A stretch of DNA of 64,000 nucleotides, from positions 287,664 through 351,663 of the forward strand of contig NZ_SJPK01000001.1 of assembly GCF_007859855.1 (NCBI RefSeq). The letters are read 5' to 3'. The notes below the pieces were generated by a model that was not told the origin of the DNA, made no database searches, and was given only the letters and a program-made list of their open reading frames with translations. This document shows positions 55,575 to 64,000 of this stretch, piece by piece; the first letter of the stretch is position 1, and the number at the start of each line of letters is the position of its first letter. The translations under genes were made by a program, and so were the position numbers. This DNA comes from Allorhodopirellula solitaria. Its GTDB lineage: Bacteria > Planctomycetota > Planctomycetia > Pirellulales > Pirellulaceae.

Positions 55575-56936
55575 ATGCGACCATTTCATTCGCACCATTC
55601 GATTCGGTTGTTCACTGCGGTTTGTCTGCTAAGCATTTTCGGGCAAACAACGCTGCTGGTCTCGCAGCCCGTATTTGCTGAGCAACCCACACTCTCGACA
55701 CGGGATACGTCCGACCATCGGATCGAGCGCCCCGTCGAACAGATGCAGCTAAGCGTCGACACGAGCCGTTCACTCTCGATGAACACTCGCATTCCCCGAT
55801 TTGAAATCGACAATGAAGAAGTCGTGGCCGCCGATCCGGTCAGCGACCGGGTGATTGAGATCACGGCCCAGAAACCTGGCACGGCGCAGCTCAAGGTATG
55901 GAACACAGAAAATCAAATCCAAACGATCGTTATCACTGTCGTCGACGAAACACCCTCGGTGGCAGAAATCCTTCGCACCCAACTGCCGCGGGCGTCATTG
56001 CAGGTGACGCCGATACGAGACAATGCGATCGTGTCGGGGTACGTCACCCGTGAGCAGGATATCCAGCGAGCGTTGGCCATCGTGGAACAATTTCATCCAT
56101 TGGCGATCAACAATATCCGGGTCGCTGGCGTCACGCAGGTGTTGCTGCACACGCGGGTGATGGAGGTCAACCGTGCCAAGCTGCGACGTCTCGGCTTGAC
56201 CACGCCCTGGTCCGAACCGGCCCTGAATCCAGCTAAATCGAAACTCTGTTTCGAATCCCCCACCGCTCTCCAATCCCTCTTCCAGGCCCTCGAACAGCAG
56301 CAGCTCTTGACGGTGTTGGCGTCTCCCACTCTGGTGACCACTCAAGGTCGTCCGGCCCGATTCAAGATCGGTGGACGCATTCCCAACGTGCTGGATGAAC
56401 ACGGGCGAGTGGACATTGCGTACGAAGCCTACGGCACGAGCATTGAATTCAATCCGCTCGAGGTCGACGCTGACCAAATTCAACTGCAAGTGCGTCCCGA
56501 GGTCTGCGAGTTGGATCCCGATCGTGCGGTAACGTCAGGGTCGGCGCAATATCCCGCATTTCAAACACGCGGCGTCGAGACCATCGTCACACTGCGTGCT
56601 GGACAAACATTCGTGCTAGGGGGATTGTCGCGGGCTGCGGTGCGGCGCGTCCTCTCGCAGCAACCCGAGCTCAATAGCAGTAGCAGTACCAGCACCGGGA
56701 CGCTATTCCGAGACGCTCCCCGCGACACCGACGAGATGGAGATGCTGGTCACAGTCACCGTCGAATTGGTGGAGGCAAACGATCGAGCAAACACCTCCAT
56801 CGCGACCAGCACGTCCGACGCCCTCGACAAGGGCATGATCCATCAGGAACACGCCGCCCAACCGGTCGATCCCCGCTCGCCCACGGCTCGCACTCACGCA
56901 ACCGCGTCGCTCCCTAGCAACCGGCAGTGGCGTTAG
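55575..56936 (+). CDS. cpaC: Flp pilus secretin CpaC/RcpA
   Basis: A longer frame opens at 55446, but ATG 55575 begins a signal peptide (RLFTAVCLLSIFGQTTLLVS) and gives 453 residues. The N-terminal pilus-assembly region (QMQLSVDTSRSLSMNTRI, then VVAADPVSDRVIEITAQKPG) is followed by a BON-like segment and the secretin domain (LLTVLASPTLVTTQGRPARF, VETIVTLRAGQTFVLGGL). It would form the outer-membrane ring for the Tad pilus. Genes for the TadA ATPase and TadB/TadC platform do not follow; the next gene is convergent. Confidence 0.88.
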   Translation: MRPFHSHHSIRLFTAVCLLSIFGQTTLLVSQPVFAEQPTLSTRDTSDHRIERPVEQMQLSVDTSRSLSMNTRIPRFEIDNEEVVAADPVSDRVIEITAQKPGTAQLKVWNTENQIQTIVITVVDETPSVAEILRTQLPRASLQVTPIRDNAIVSGYVTREQDIQRALAIVEQFHPLAINNIRVAGVTQVLLHTRVMEVNRAKLRRLGLTTPWSEPALNPAKSKLCFESPTALQSLFQALEQQQLLTVLASPTLVTTQGRPARFKIGGRIPNVLDEHGRVDIAYEAYGTSIEFNPLEVDADQIQLQVRPEVCELDPDRAVTSGSAQYPAFQTRGVETIVTLRAGQTFVLGGLSRAAVRRVLSQQPELNSSSSTSTGTLFRDAPRDTDEMEMLVTVTVELVEANDRANTSIATSTSDALDKGMIHQEHAAQPVDPRSPTARTHATASLPSNRQWR

Positions 56937-56992
56937 CAACGCGTCACCAATAGGTGGCGAATTTAGCGAAAGCTATTCGGTGGTGGACGAGG
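56933..56992. repeat. Diverged TAAGCAAC repeat, copy 4
   Basis: TTAGCAAC followed, after a changed middle, by GTGGTGGACGAGGCGACGA. The ends match copy 1 (14914), which also continues into GAGGCGACGA. It begins at the cpaC stop codon, as copy 2 begins at the surE stop. Confidence 0.5.
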
Positions 56993-57074
56993 CGACGAAC
57001 TGTTGAACCCCGCACGTCAGATATCACCCCCTCGTTGCTCGGGCAATCTGGTAAGAATTCTCGTACCGACATAT

Positions 57075-59003
57075 TCACTCCGGTGGGCTCTGCGCCGCCA
57101 ACAAAGTCTGCACACCGCCGTCGGGCCACTGCACGTCCAGGGTGAATTCCATGCGGCCGTCGACGGCGAGAAGAGACACGAGTTGGTCCAGCTCCGCCAA
57201 CCGTTTCGCCAGAGCGGTGCCGCGGCGGGCGGCCTCCTCGATATTGTCGCGTTGTATCTCCAGCACCGCTTCTTGCCGCCGTTCGCGAAATTTCTTGGCT
57301 CGCGAAATCGCAGCCTCGATCTGCAGCAACTGATTGTCGGCAAGCTGTAGCTGCCTCGTTGTGGTATCGAGAGCTGATCGGATCGAGGGCGCGTCGGTCC
57401 ATTGCCAGGGCATCGCTGGGCCGAGCCGCGCGCCGTACCGCAGCCGCATCGATAACGAAGCGGATGTCTGAATGTCGATTCTCACGGCCAAGGCACTACC
57501 GTCGGCCGCGTCTTGGAGAGTCAGCAACGCAATACCCCGCGTCCGCGCCGGAGAACTTTCGCTGGGTGACTCGACCCACTCGACCGCGACGTCGTCGGGC
57601 AGTTGCCACTGAACCCGCACACGAGTGACCGGATAGAGGATGCTTCCGCCTATACTCCATTTCAATTTCTGGTCGCGCTGCAGCAATTCAGCCGCGATGG
57701 GATCAGCATGGTATTGGCGGCGCAGGTAGACGATTTCCCCGTCACCTGTGCGCAGCCGGGCGTGCATCAGCGACCCGGCCTGCGACGTCTCCGCAGCTGC
57801 TGGGAGCCAGCGAAACTGTAGCGTCGATTCCCCCTCGGTACCTCGATGCAGTTCGACCACCGCGACCGCGGCTTCGAGCTCGGCGGCGTTTACCCACCAA
57901 CGATCTCCGTCGGCCTGTAGACGGAGCGGCGCCTTAGCAGGGAATTGCAGCTGCAGCTGTTCCGGTGGCCGAGCCAACGACGTCAATGATACCGCGGGTG
58001 GCAGTTCAGCGTCCTGCGAACCAGGCGGACTCGGCAACGACACTGCTGTGGTCTGCGGTTGGAGCGGCTCGCTGGGCTCGGTCGATTGAGGCACGGCCTC
58101 GGCAATGGTGTTGTCCTCGTCCTCCACTTGAGTGATGTCAATCGCTGCAATGCGATCGGACAGTGAGCCATCTCGCGATTCGCCCTCGCTCCGCGTTCCT
58201 TCAGCCGGAAGGTAAGCACTGAGTGAGAAGTCCGATGTTCCGCTTGCCGAGATGCCTTCCGCGAAAGTTGCCTCCTCATCGCCGGGATCGACAGAGCCAA
58301 CCGCCACCGCGTTATCATCCGTTTCGCGGGGGACATCGAATAACGTTTCAAGTTCCGGGGTCGGCATGCCGCGATGCTTTTCATCTTTGGATGACACAGA
58401 TGAAGGCGACTCACGCCAGGGCTGCGGGGAGAAGGGATCGCGGCTCTGCGTGGAGTCGGCGACGGCACCCGGCTGCATGCTTTCCTCGCTGGAGTCGGGT
58501 GATCGCAGTGCCACGACGATCGAGATCAGTGCGATCACAGCGACAGCGCCGCCCACGGCGATGGGGAGAAGACGAGACCGACGCTTGCTTGCGGACCGTT
58601 TGGGGGCGTCACTCTTATCCTCACTCGCGTGTGTTTGAAGCTCCAAAGGCGGCAGTGGAGAAGTGGCGGGAGGAGTCGACAGCGGAGCTGGCGTTTTCCC
58701 GTCCAACAGTTCCGCTGGGTCAGGGGGCAGAGGCGTCAGGCCGGTCCTCGAGATTGGATCCCCTGTAGAAGCCCCAATAGAAGCCCCTGTCGGAGCTCCA
58801 GACAGATCCCCAGAAAAGAAGACGCTGCCTTCTTCGCTGACTTCAAACAGTTGCCAGAAGCGGGAGTTTGCCTCGAGGGGAGGCACGTCTTCGATAGACA
58901 GGCAGCGGCGAGCATCACTGCTCCATCGCGCTGCAATATCGGGGGGCGGTTCACCGAGTCGAGCAACAAGACTCGCAACGGTCTCCCGTTCTCGAACGAC
59001 CAT
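57075..59003 (-). CDS. Large single-pass membrane protein, last gene of the spoVG-like operon
   Basis: This 642-residue protein has a soluble N terminus (1-65, SLVARLGEPPPDIAARWSSD), a Pro-rich stretch (66-140), one membrane helix at about 145-166 (LLPIAVGGAVAVIALISIVV), a long acidic linker, and an outer C-terminal region (about 350-642) that looks beta-rich then coiled (RAKKFRERRQEAVLEIQRDN). I recognise no domain. It lies 30 bp downstream of a small membrane-protein gene and is the fourth gene of an apparent operon with ispE and the spoVG-like gene. It is convergent with cpaC. Confidence 0.7.
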   Translation of the reverse strand: MVVRERETVASLVARLGEPPPDIAARWSSDARRCLSIEDVPPLEANSRFWQLFEVSEEGSVFFSGDLSGAPTGASIGASTGDPISRTGLTPLPPDPAELLDGKTPAPLSTPPATSPLPPLELQTHASEDKSDAPKRSASKRRSRLLPIAVGGAVAVIALISIVVALRSPDSSEESMQPGAVADSTQSRDPFSPQPWRESPSSVSSKDEKHRGMPTPELETLFDVPRETDDNAVAVGSVDPGDEEATFAEGISASGTSDFSLSAYLPAEGTRSEGESRDGSLSDRIAAIDITQVEDEDNTIAEAVPQSTEPSEPLQPQTTAVSLPSPPGSQDAELPPAVSLTSLARPPEQLQLQFPAKAPLRLQADGDRWWVNAAELEAAVAVVELHRGTEGESTLQFRWLPAAAETSQAGSLMHARLRTGDGEIVYLRRQYHADPIAAELLQRDQKLKWSIGGSILYPVTRVRVQWQLPDDVAVEWVESPSESSPARTRGIALLTLQDAADGSALAVRIDIQTSASLSMRLRYGARLGPAMPWQWTDAPSIRSALDTTTRQLQLADNQLLQIEAAISRAKKFRERRQEAVLEIQRDNIEEAARRGTALAKRLAELDQLVSLLAVDGRMEFTLDVQWPDGGVQTLLAAQSPPE

Positions 59004-59033
59004 GGGTCAATCCTCCGATTTTCTTCGTTGACC

Positions 59034-59399
59034 TCACCTTTTGGACACGTACGCCCAGCATGACGTCGCCAACGACAATGTCACTGCGATCAAAAGAGGC
59101 GAGGTGACCGTGAACAGGATGAATAAGATCTGTGGCCCCCGGCGGCTCCGGTCTGCCGTGACGGGGGTGCCGAATAACACCGACCACTCCTCTTGGACCT
59201 CGGGGATGCGGGCGGCATAGACGAGTCCGGCGGAAATGACCGCGGCGACGATCACCATGACCAGCAGCGAGGCGATTCCGATCTGCAACGGCGGGCTGGC
59301 TGGCGGCGGTCGCTTCTCGCTAGCTGCCGGTCCGGCTCGCTCGGTCCCCGCAGGGGTCGGCACCGCGCGCGGCATCGTCTCGGTGGCGGAGTCAGTCAT
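59034..59399 (-). CDS. Small two-helix membrane protein
   Basis: From ATG 59399 the product has 121 residues: a Pro/Ala-rich N terminus, one hydrophobic helix at about 40-62 ([20 protein letters not shown]), a short loop, and another at about 90-112 ([20 protein letters not shown]). The start overlaps the spoVG-like stop by 8 bp, so translation is coupled. No known family. The gene sits between the spoVG-like gene and the large single-pass protein. Confidence 0.75.
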   Translation of the reverse strand: MTDSATETMPRAVPTPAGTERAGPAASEKRPPPASPPLQIGIASLLVMVIVAAVISAGLVYAARIPEVQEEWSVLFGTPVTADRSRRGPQILFILFTVTSPLLIAVTLSLATSCWAYVSKR

Positions 59400-60336
59400 C
59401 GAGGATCCCGGCACCGAAACCGGCGGATTCCGACACGTCTTGTTCGTCCGCCGGCACACCCTGATCGACCGACTCGGCCTCGTTCGAGCTAGTCAGGCTG
59501 CGCTGGCGTGGCGGCGGATTGCTGGGGACGAGGGGCCGGCCAGATCCACCGGGGCGGTCGCGAAAATGGGGTTTGGGGAGTGGATTGGGCGCGCCGCTCT
59601 CGCCCCGAACGACAATCGCATCGGGTTGCGAATGATCGGGTTGCGAACGATCGGGACTTGCCCCGCTATCGACGCGAGGTTCTTCGGCAAGCGGCTCATC
59701 GAAGAGTCCTGCGCCGAACGCGTCCGCAGGCGATTGGGTAGGCGGCTCGGGTCGCTGGGGCTCGCGCTGCGGCGGTTGGCGGCGGGCCATCGCTCGCGAC
59801 ACCGTCGCCTGCGGTTTCGTCGCCTGCGGTTTCGGCACGCCTGCATCGGATCGCGAGGTCGGTGATGAAGCGGCCTTGTGTGGCTCGAGTGTGGCGGCAT
59901 CGGAGTAGTCTGCTTCGTCATAATCGCCCGCATCGAAATCGTCGTCGTACCGACTGCGATAGTCCGGCTGGGCGGCGCGTTGCAGTTCAGCCTGAAACTC
60001 GTCAACGACGGCGTTCTGGATCTTTTCGCGGCACTCGCTATTGATGGGGTGCGCGACATCGGCATAGAGTTTTTGGGGTCCATCCGATCCGTTGCCCTGC
60101 TGCAATTTGGCACCGCACTGGTTGCAGAACGTCGCCCGCAAATGATTCTTGCTGCCACAGCGATTGCAGTGCCCAGTCAACTTACGCGAAGGCATGGCGA
60201 CAAACGGGCCATGGCTGCCATCAATGATCTTGAGGTCGCGAACGACGAAGCTCTGGTCGATCGTGATCGAACAAAACGCGCGCAAACGATCCTCCGAACC
60301 TTCCATCAACTTGATGCGGATCTCCGTAATCTCCAT
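59392..60336 (-). CDS. spoVG: SpoVG-family protein with inserted zinc ribbon and long tail
   Basis: The N terminus matches SpoVG closely ([30 protein letters not shown] and VAMPSRKL), as does [17 protein letters not shown]. Between these two SpoVG blocks is an insertion with C-x2-C...C-x2-C (Cys57, Cys60, Cys71, Cys74; [20 protein letters not shown]), a zinc ribbon not found in Bacillus SpoVG. After about residue 125 comes an acidic, Pro-rich tail of some 190 residues. SpoVG in Firmicutes binds nucleic acid and affects septation. The gene directly follows ispE (as ispE lies near spoVG in Bacillus) and overlaps the next gene by 8 bp. ATG 60336 is preferred over 60342. Confidence 0.9.
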   Translation of the reverse strand: MEITEIRIKLMEGSEDRLRAFCSITIDQSFVVRDLKIIDGSHGPFVAMPSRKLTGHCNRCGSKNHLRATFCNQCGAKLQQGNGSDGPQKLYADVAHPINSECREKIQNAVVDEFQAELQRAAQPDYRSRYDDDFDAGDYDEADYSDAATLEPHKAASSPTSRSDAGVPKPQATKPQATVSRAMARRQPPQREPQRPEPPTQSPADAFGAGLFDEPLAEEPRVDSGASPDRSQPDHSQPDAIVVRGESGAPNPLPKPHFRDRPGGSGRPLVPSNPPPRQRSLTSSNEAESVDQGVPADEQDVSESAGFGAGILDD

Positions 60337-60345
60337 CACCATCCC

Positions 60346-61437
60346 CTATGCGATATGAATCTCCGGCGCTGCCGGACACGTCGCGACAGTTTGCACCAGC
60401 GCACCCCCCGGCAACCGCTCACGAATCGTCGCGAGCCATGCCTCGTTGACATCATTCGATTGACGTTGCTCTTGAATGGACTCGCCATCAGGTGTCAACC
60501 AAATGAAACAAGCCGAACCACTGCCAGTCATCTGGCAATGGGATCGGTGCCTCCCTAGCGACGCGTTAGGTTGCCCTAGTTCCCGCAGGCATTGTATCGC
60601 CTCCCCGATGGGAGGTGAAAGCCCGCAAGCCGGTCGCGTGAGCGCATTATAGAGGATCTCAGTGTCCGTGTTGTCATGCGGCCGAAGAAAGGCATTGACC
60701 GCATCGAGCCCCGAACGCGGCTGCTCCGTGACGCTCGCGTGTCGGTAGACCTGGGCGGTCGATAGAGCGATGGCAGGGTAAACCACGCCGAAGCGGTGGG
60801 GGTGGGGCAGGTCGTAGAAAGTCAATCGCTCCCCACGCCCCAAGGCGCGGGCCAGCGTTCCAGGGTTTCCCCGCAGCAGATCATTCGCCACGGTTGGCTC
60901 GACCGACTGCACGTCACCCAGAAAGAACGGCACATCGCTGCCGAGCTGCTCAGCCAACTCAACCAACCTGTCGCCAGTGAGCGTTGCCAGGCAACCGTCG
61001 TCCTCGCTCGCCAACGCCGCAGCGGCCAGCCGGAGCGTCGCCGCGGCATCGCTGCTGGCACCGCCCATCCCCGCGCCGCTGGGGATTCGTTTGCCTAATC
61101 GCACCAACCATCCACCGCTGTACCCGGCCGCGTCGTTGATCAGCTCGAGTGCGCGGTGGACGAGGTTTGAGCCGTCCGTCGGCACGTCCAATAACGGGTC
61201 GTCCGGCTCGACACCGAGATCGCTGGCCACCTCCGAGCGGCTGGGCAGCCACTGCACCGCCAGCGAAATGCCGGGCGTGGCTGTCATTTCCAACTGCAAC
61301 TCATCACGCCAATCGATTGCGACCATCACAGTGTCAAGTTCGTGGAACCCGTCATCCCGCCGCCCCAGTATCTCCAGAAAGAGATTGAGTTTAGCGGGCG
61401 GAGAGGTGCGGTACTGGGTTCGGGGCGAGTCGCTCAT
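60346..61437 (-). CDS. ispE: 4-diphosphocytidyl-2-C-methyl-D-erythritol kinase
   Basis: IspE phosphorylates CDP-methylerythritol in the MEP isoprenoid pathway. The GHMP-kinase motif PSGAGMGGASSDAAATL is intact, as is the N-terminal PPAKLNLFLEILGRRDDGFH. ATG 61437 gives 363 residues, somewhat longer than E. coli IspE (283), because of extra loops in the C-terminal half. It heads the operon with the spoVG-like gene, 9 bp downstream. Confidence 0.93.
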   Translation of the reverse strand: MSDSPRTQYRTSPPAKLNLFLEILGRRDDGFHELDTVMVAIDWRDELQLEMTATPGISLAVQWLPSRSEVASDLGVEPDDPLLDVPTDGSNLVHRALELINDAAGYSGGWLVRLGKRIPSGAGMGGASSDAAATLRLAAAALASEDDGCLATLTGDRLVELAEQLGSDVPFFLGDVQSVEPTVANDLLRGNPGTLARALGRGERLTFYDLPHPHRFGVVYPAIALSTAQVYRHASVTEQPRSGLDAVNAFLRPHDNTDTEILYNALTRPACGLSPPIGEAIQCLRELGQPNASLGRHRSHCQMTGSGSACFIWLTPDGESIQEQRQSNDVNEAWLATIRERLPGGALVQTVATCPAAPEIHIA

Positions 61438-61648
61438 CGTGTGCGTGTCCGTTTCCAAAGTGAGACCGTAAGCCTAACGCTGTGAAGCATTTTTTAATGT
61501 TAATCATATGCATGTGGGCGGAATTCGTCTCCAAAATCCATCCCACGAAGGATAGCCAGCGTATCGGATAGTCGCGCCATCGTCGGTTCGCTAGGATAGG
61601 CACGATGTCCGTTTTGTCACTTTCCATTCTCGCCGTGTGAATTCCCGC

Positions 61649-62869
61649 ATGACCGCGTCCGAATCGGCCACCGCCGCTGCCCATCGTTTCGATTCCATTG
61701 CCATGGCCGCCCCGGATGCGATTTTGGGGATTGGGGAAGCCTTTGCGGCTGACCCGCGGTCGGAGAAAATGAACCTCTCGGTTGGCGTTTACAAAGATGC
61801 TGCGGGAACGACGCCGATCATGCAGTGCGTCAAAGCCGCCGAGCAGAAGATCTTGGAGTCCGAGACGACCAAGAGCTACCTCCCGATCGACGGCCTACCC
61901 GATTATCGCAATGCCGTCCGTGAGATGCTGCTGGGCGATCAAGTTCCCGCCGACCGGGTTGCGGTCCTGCAGACCCCCGGGGGTACGGGGGCTCTCCGCG
62001 TTGCTGCGGAGTTTCTAGCCACCCAGTGCTCGCCCACCCGCGTGTTCGTCCCCAATCCCACCTGGGCCAACCATACTGCGATCATGCGTGCTGCGGGACT
62101 GCCCGTGGAAACCTACCGATATCTCGGCAGTGATCGACATAGCCTTGATTTTCAAGCGATGGTCGATGACCTGACCGAGAACACGCGGCCTGGTGACGCG
62201 GTCCTCCTGCACGCCTGCTGCCACAATCCCACCGGCGTCGACCCGACGACCGACCAGTGGCAGGAGATCGCCAAACTGCTCGCCAGTCGCGGTCTGATCC
62301 CCTTGCTCGATTTCGCTTACCAAGGATTCGGCGATGGGCTCGAAGAAGACGCCGCTGGTCTGCGAACGGTCCTGCAGCACTGCGACGAAGCAATCGCATG
62401 CTCGTCCTACAGCAAGAACTTTGGTCTCTACAGTGAACGGGTCGGTGCCGCCACGCTGATTGCTGCCACACCGTCAGCCACGGCAGCGTCACTGAGCCAA
62501 CTCAAAATCGTCGTTCGTGCCAACTACAGCAACCCACCGCGTCACGGCGGTGCCATCGTCGCCACGGTGCTGGCGGACCCCGAGCTGACCAAAATCTGGA
62601 AGACGGAACTCGAAGGCAAGCGACTGCGGATTAAACAGTTACGGGAGCAGTTCGTCGCTGGCATGAAGCAACAACCCGGTGCACCCGATTTTTCGTTTCT
62701 GCTCCAGCAGAAAGGCATGTTCTCGTTCAGCGGACTGAGCGCCATGCAAGTCGACGAGCTTCGTACCAAGCATGGTGTGTACGTCGTCGGCAGCGGACGC
62801 ATCAACGTCGCTGGCATGAACGAAGAAAAAATGGACTGGCTCTGCCAAGCCGTCGCCGATGTGATGTAA
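61649..62869 (+). CDS. Aspartate/aromatic aminotransferase, class I
   Basis: This 406-residue PLP enzyme contains LSVGVYKDAAGTTPIMQCV, the HNPTGVDPT motif and the Schiff-base Lys in SYSKNFGLYSERVGA, all of the AspC/TyrB type Ia aminotransferases. It exchanges amino groups between aspartate (or aromatic amino acids) and 2-oxoglutarate. ATG 61649 is chosen over GTG 61637. AspC versus TyrB preference cannot be read reliably. Confidence 0.93.
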   Translation: MTASESATAAAHRFDSIAMAAPDAILGIGEAFAADPRSEKMNLSVGVYKDAAGTTPIMQCVKAAEQKILESETTKSYLPIDGLPDYRNAVREMLLGDQVPADRVAVLQTPGGTGALRVAAEFLATQCSPTRVFVPNPTWANHTAIMRAAGLPVETYRYLGSDRHSLDFQAMVDDLTENTRPGDAVLLHACCHNPTGVDPTTDQWQEIAKLLASRGLIPLLDFAYQGFGDGLEEDAAGLRTVLQHCDEAIACSSYSKNFGLYSERVGAATLIAATPSATAASLSQLKIVVRANYSNPPRHGGAIVATVLADPELTKIWKTELEGKRLRIKQLREQFVAGMKQQPGAPDFSFLLQQKGMFSFSGLSAMQVDELRTKHGVYVVGSGRINVAGMNEEKMDWLCQAVADVM

Positions 62870-62982
62870 GTTTCCAACAATCCAATCGGTGCTTCGATCA
62901 CGACGATCCCTCGCAGATCGACCCAGACTCCCCGGCTGAGAGCCCAGTCACTCGCAGCCCATCGCTTCCAAGGATTTGCGAC

Positions 62983-64000
62983 ATGCCTCCCGAACTGCGA
63001 CGTATCTTTGTCATCTCGGCACTGCTGGTGATGGGCATTGCAGTCCTTTGGGCGACGCAGTTTGATTCCATGCCGCCTGCGGACTTCAGTATCCAGAACG
63101 GCACCGATCCCAAAACGCTCGACCCTCACCGGGCGACGGGGCAACCGGAAAGCCGAATCCTTTTCGGCATCTTCTCCGGGCTGCTGCAAATGCTGCCCGA
63201 CGGCGAACCCGACCCTGTCACGGGGCTGCAGCCGATGTCGCCCCAGCCCGCGGTCGCGGAATCGTGGGAGGTCTCCGACGACAAGAAAACCTACACGTTT
63301 CACTTGCGCCCCGACGCCGTTTGGTCCGATGGTGTGCCGATCACGTCGGCGGACTTCATGTGGTCGTGGACGCGGATGCTCCATCCAGCCACGGCCTGCG
63401 AATACAACTTCCAACTTTTCAGCGTCCCCTATGCTCAAGAGTTCAACTCGGGGCTGGTCGAGATTGGCGACCGCTGTGAAGTAGAGCTGTTTGATCGCCC
63501 CAACCCCGACGGCACCACCGAAGCGGATACCGGCCAAGCGAGTTTTCAGGCTTTCCCTCGCGGCACCATGCTCTACGGAACGTTGAAAGAGATTCGCAAA
63601 CCACCCGAACCGACTTTTGACGACGAGGCAGGAAAACAGCTCGACGAGAAGGAACGCGAACAAGCGATCCTGAACTGGCAAGAGACTTGGGTCTACGTGC
63701 TCGACATCTTAAACCAAGCCGAGCCGGGGCAAATCGATTGGGACGGACCCACGACGACGCAGTCGTTCACGGTCAACCTGGATTCTCCCCAAGCTGCCCC
63801 GGAGACCCAACGCATGCATGCGGTGCTCGTTGCCTTCGATCAACTCGGTGGTATCGAAGCACCCGACCCGCATACCTTCGTCGTCCAACTCAAAGACCCG
63901 CTGCCGTATTTCCCGAGCCTGACGGCGTACTACCCCCTCTTTCCTGTGCCGCGTCACTGTATCGAGGAACATGGGATGCCGATGTGGACGAAGGCTGAGA
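62983..64000 (+). CDS. Oligopeptide ABC transporter substrate-binding protein, N-terminal part
   Basis: From ATG 62983 the frame stays open to the window end (339 codons). It has an N-terminal hydrophobic segment (RIFVISALLVMGIAVLWATQ), without a lipobox Cys, and then the SBP family 5 pattern: IQNGTDPKTLDPHRATGQPE, GLLQMLPDGEPDPVTG, VAESWEVSDDKKTYTFHLRP and SADFMWSWTRML. These match OppA-type periplasmic peptide binders. The remaining half and the permease genes lie beyond the window. An insertion of about 90 residues (about 175-265) relative to plain OppA is seen, rich in charged residues. Confidence 0.88.
   Translation, partial: MPPELRRIFVISALLVMGIAVLWATQFDSMPPADFSIQNGTDPKTLDPHRATGQPESRILFGIFSGLLQMLPDGEPDPVTGLQPMSPQPAVAESWEVSDDKKTYTFHLRPDAVWSDGVPITSADFMWSWTRMLHPATACEYNFQLFSVPYAQEFNSGLVEIGDRCEVELFDRPNPDGTTEADTGQASFQAFPRGTMLYGTLKEIRKPPEPTFDDEAGKQLDEKEREQAILNWQETWVYVLDILNQAEPGQIDWDGPTTTQSFTVNLDSPQAAPETQRMHAVLVAFDQLGGIEAPDPHTFVVQLKDPLPYFPSLTAYYPLFPVPRHCIEEHGMPMWTKAE

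Noticed and set aside
62542-63681. 379-codon minus-strand frame spanning the aminotransferase end and the OppA-like start
   Set aside because: It overlaps two well-supported genes on the other strand and shows no family motif.

Overview
The window looks like a chromosome segment of a planctomycete of the Pirellulaceae (Rhodopirellula-like). Several typical traits support this: a prepilin-like DUF1559 protein with a small lipoprotein next to it, an SHD1-domain secreted protein, a secreted sulfatase, a Tat-exported Gfo/Idh/MocA oxidoreductase, loosely spaced housekeeping genes, and many intergenic repeat families. No rRNA, tRNA or CRISPR array was recognised by eye.

Layout: 1-1.5 kb holds the end of an ISAs1 transposase, a small membrane protein and an ISL3 transposase remnant. 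1.5-8.6 kb carries a secreted esterase-like protein, a sulfatase, gatB and the Tat oxidoreductase. 8.7-13.1 kb is a type IIA topoisomerase pair (A subunit then B subunit, minus strand). 13.1-19.5 kb has repeat-rich DNA, two secreted Tyr/His-rich proteins, a short UvrA-like protein and an SHD1 protein. 19.7-25 kb has a sodium:solute symporter divergent from murQ and a BadF-type sugar kinase (MurNAc/cell-wall sugar use), then a small membrane protein and an HTTM protein. 25-28.9 kb has a large single-pass protein and an orphan ParA. 28.9-31.1 kb is a gene-poor island of duplicated repeats with a broken DUF4279 gene. 31.1-37 kb has an LRR protein and a YhaN/YhaO-like ATPase and phosphoesterase pair. 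37.3-44 kb has surE, a 1378-residue CheB-CheR-PAS-LOV-kinase-receiver fusion and the DUF1559 protein. 44.4-52.9 kb has a lipoprotein, an inactive-looking GH10 protein, purC, an EF-hand esterase, a membrane protein, an FKBP isomerase and a NusG paralogue. 53-57 kb is a partial tad pilus locus (flp, prepilin peptidase, cpaB, cpaC). 57-61.4 kb is an apparent operon ispE-spoVG-like-two membrane proteins. The window ends with an aspartate aminotransferase and the start of an oligopeptide-binding protein.

Most notable: (1) a chemotaxis-enzyme fusion whose second PAS domain carries the full LOV photosensor signature including the adduct cysteine, implying blue-light input; (2) a SpoVG protein with an inserted zinc ribbon, in one operon with ispE and two uncharacterised membrane proteins; (3) a YhaO-like phosphoesterase lacking two metal-binding motifs; (4) several short dispersed repeat families, some with terminal inverted repeats. 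All functional calls rest on motif recognition by eye; no search was run.
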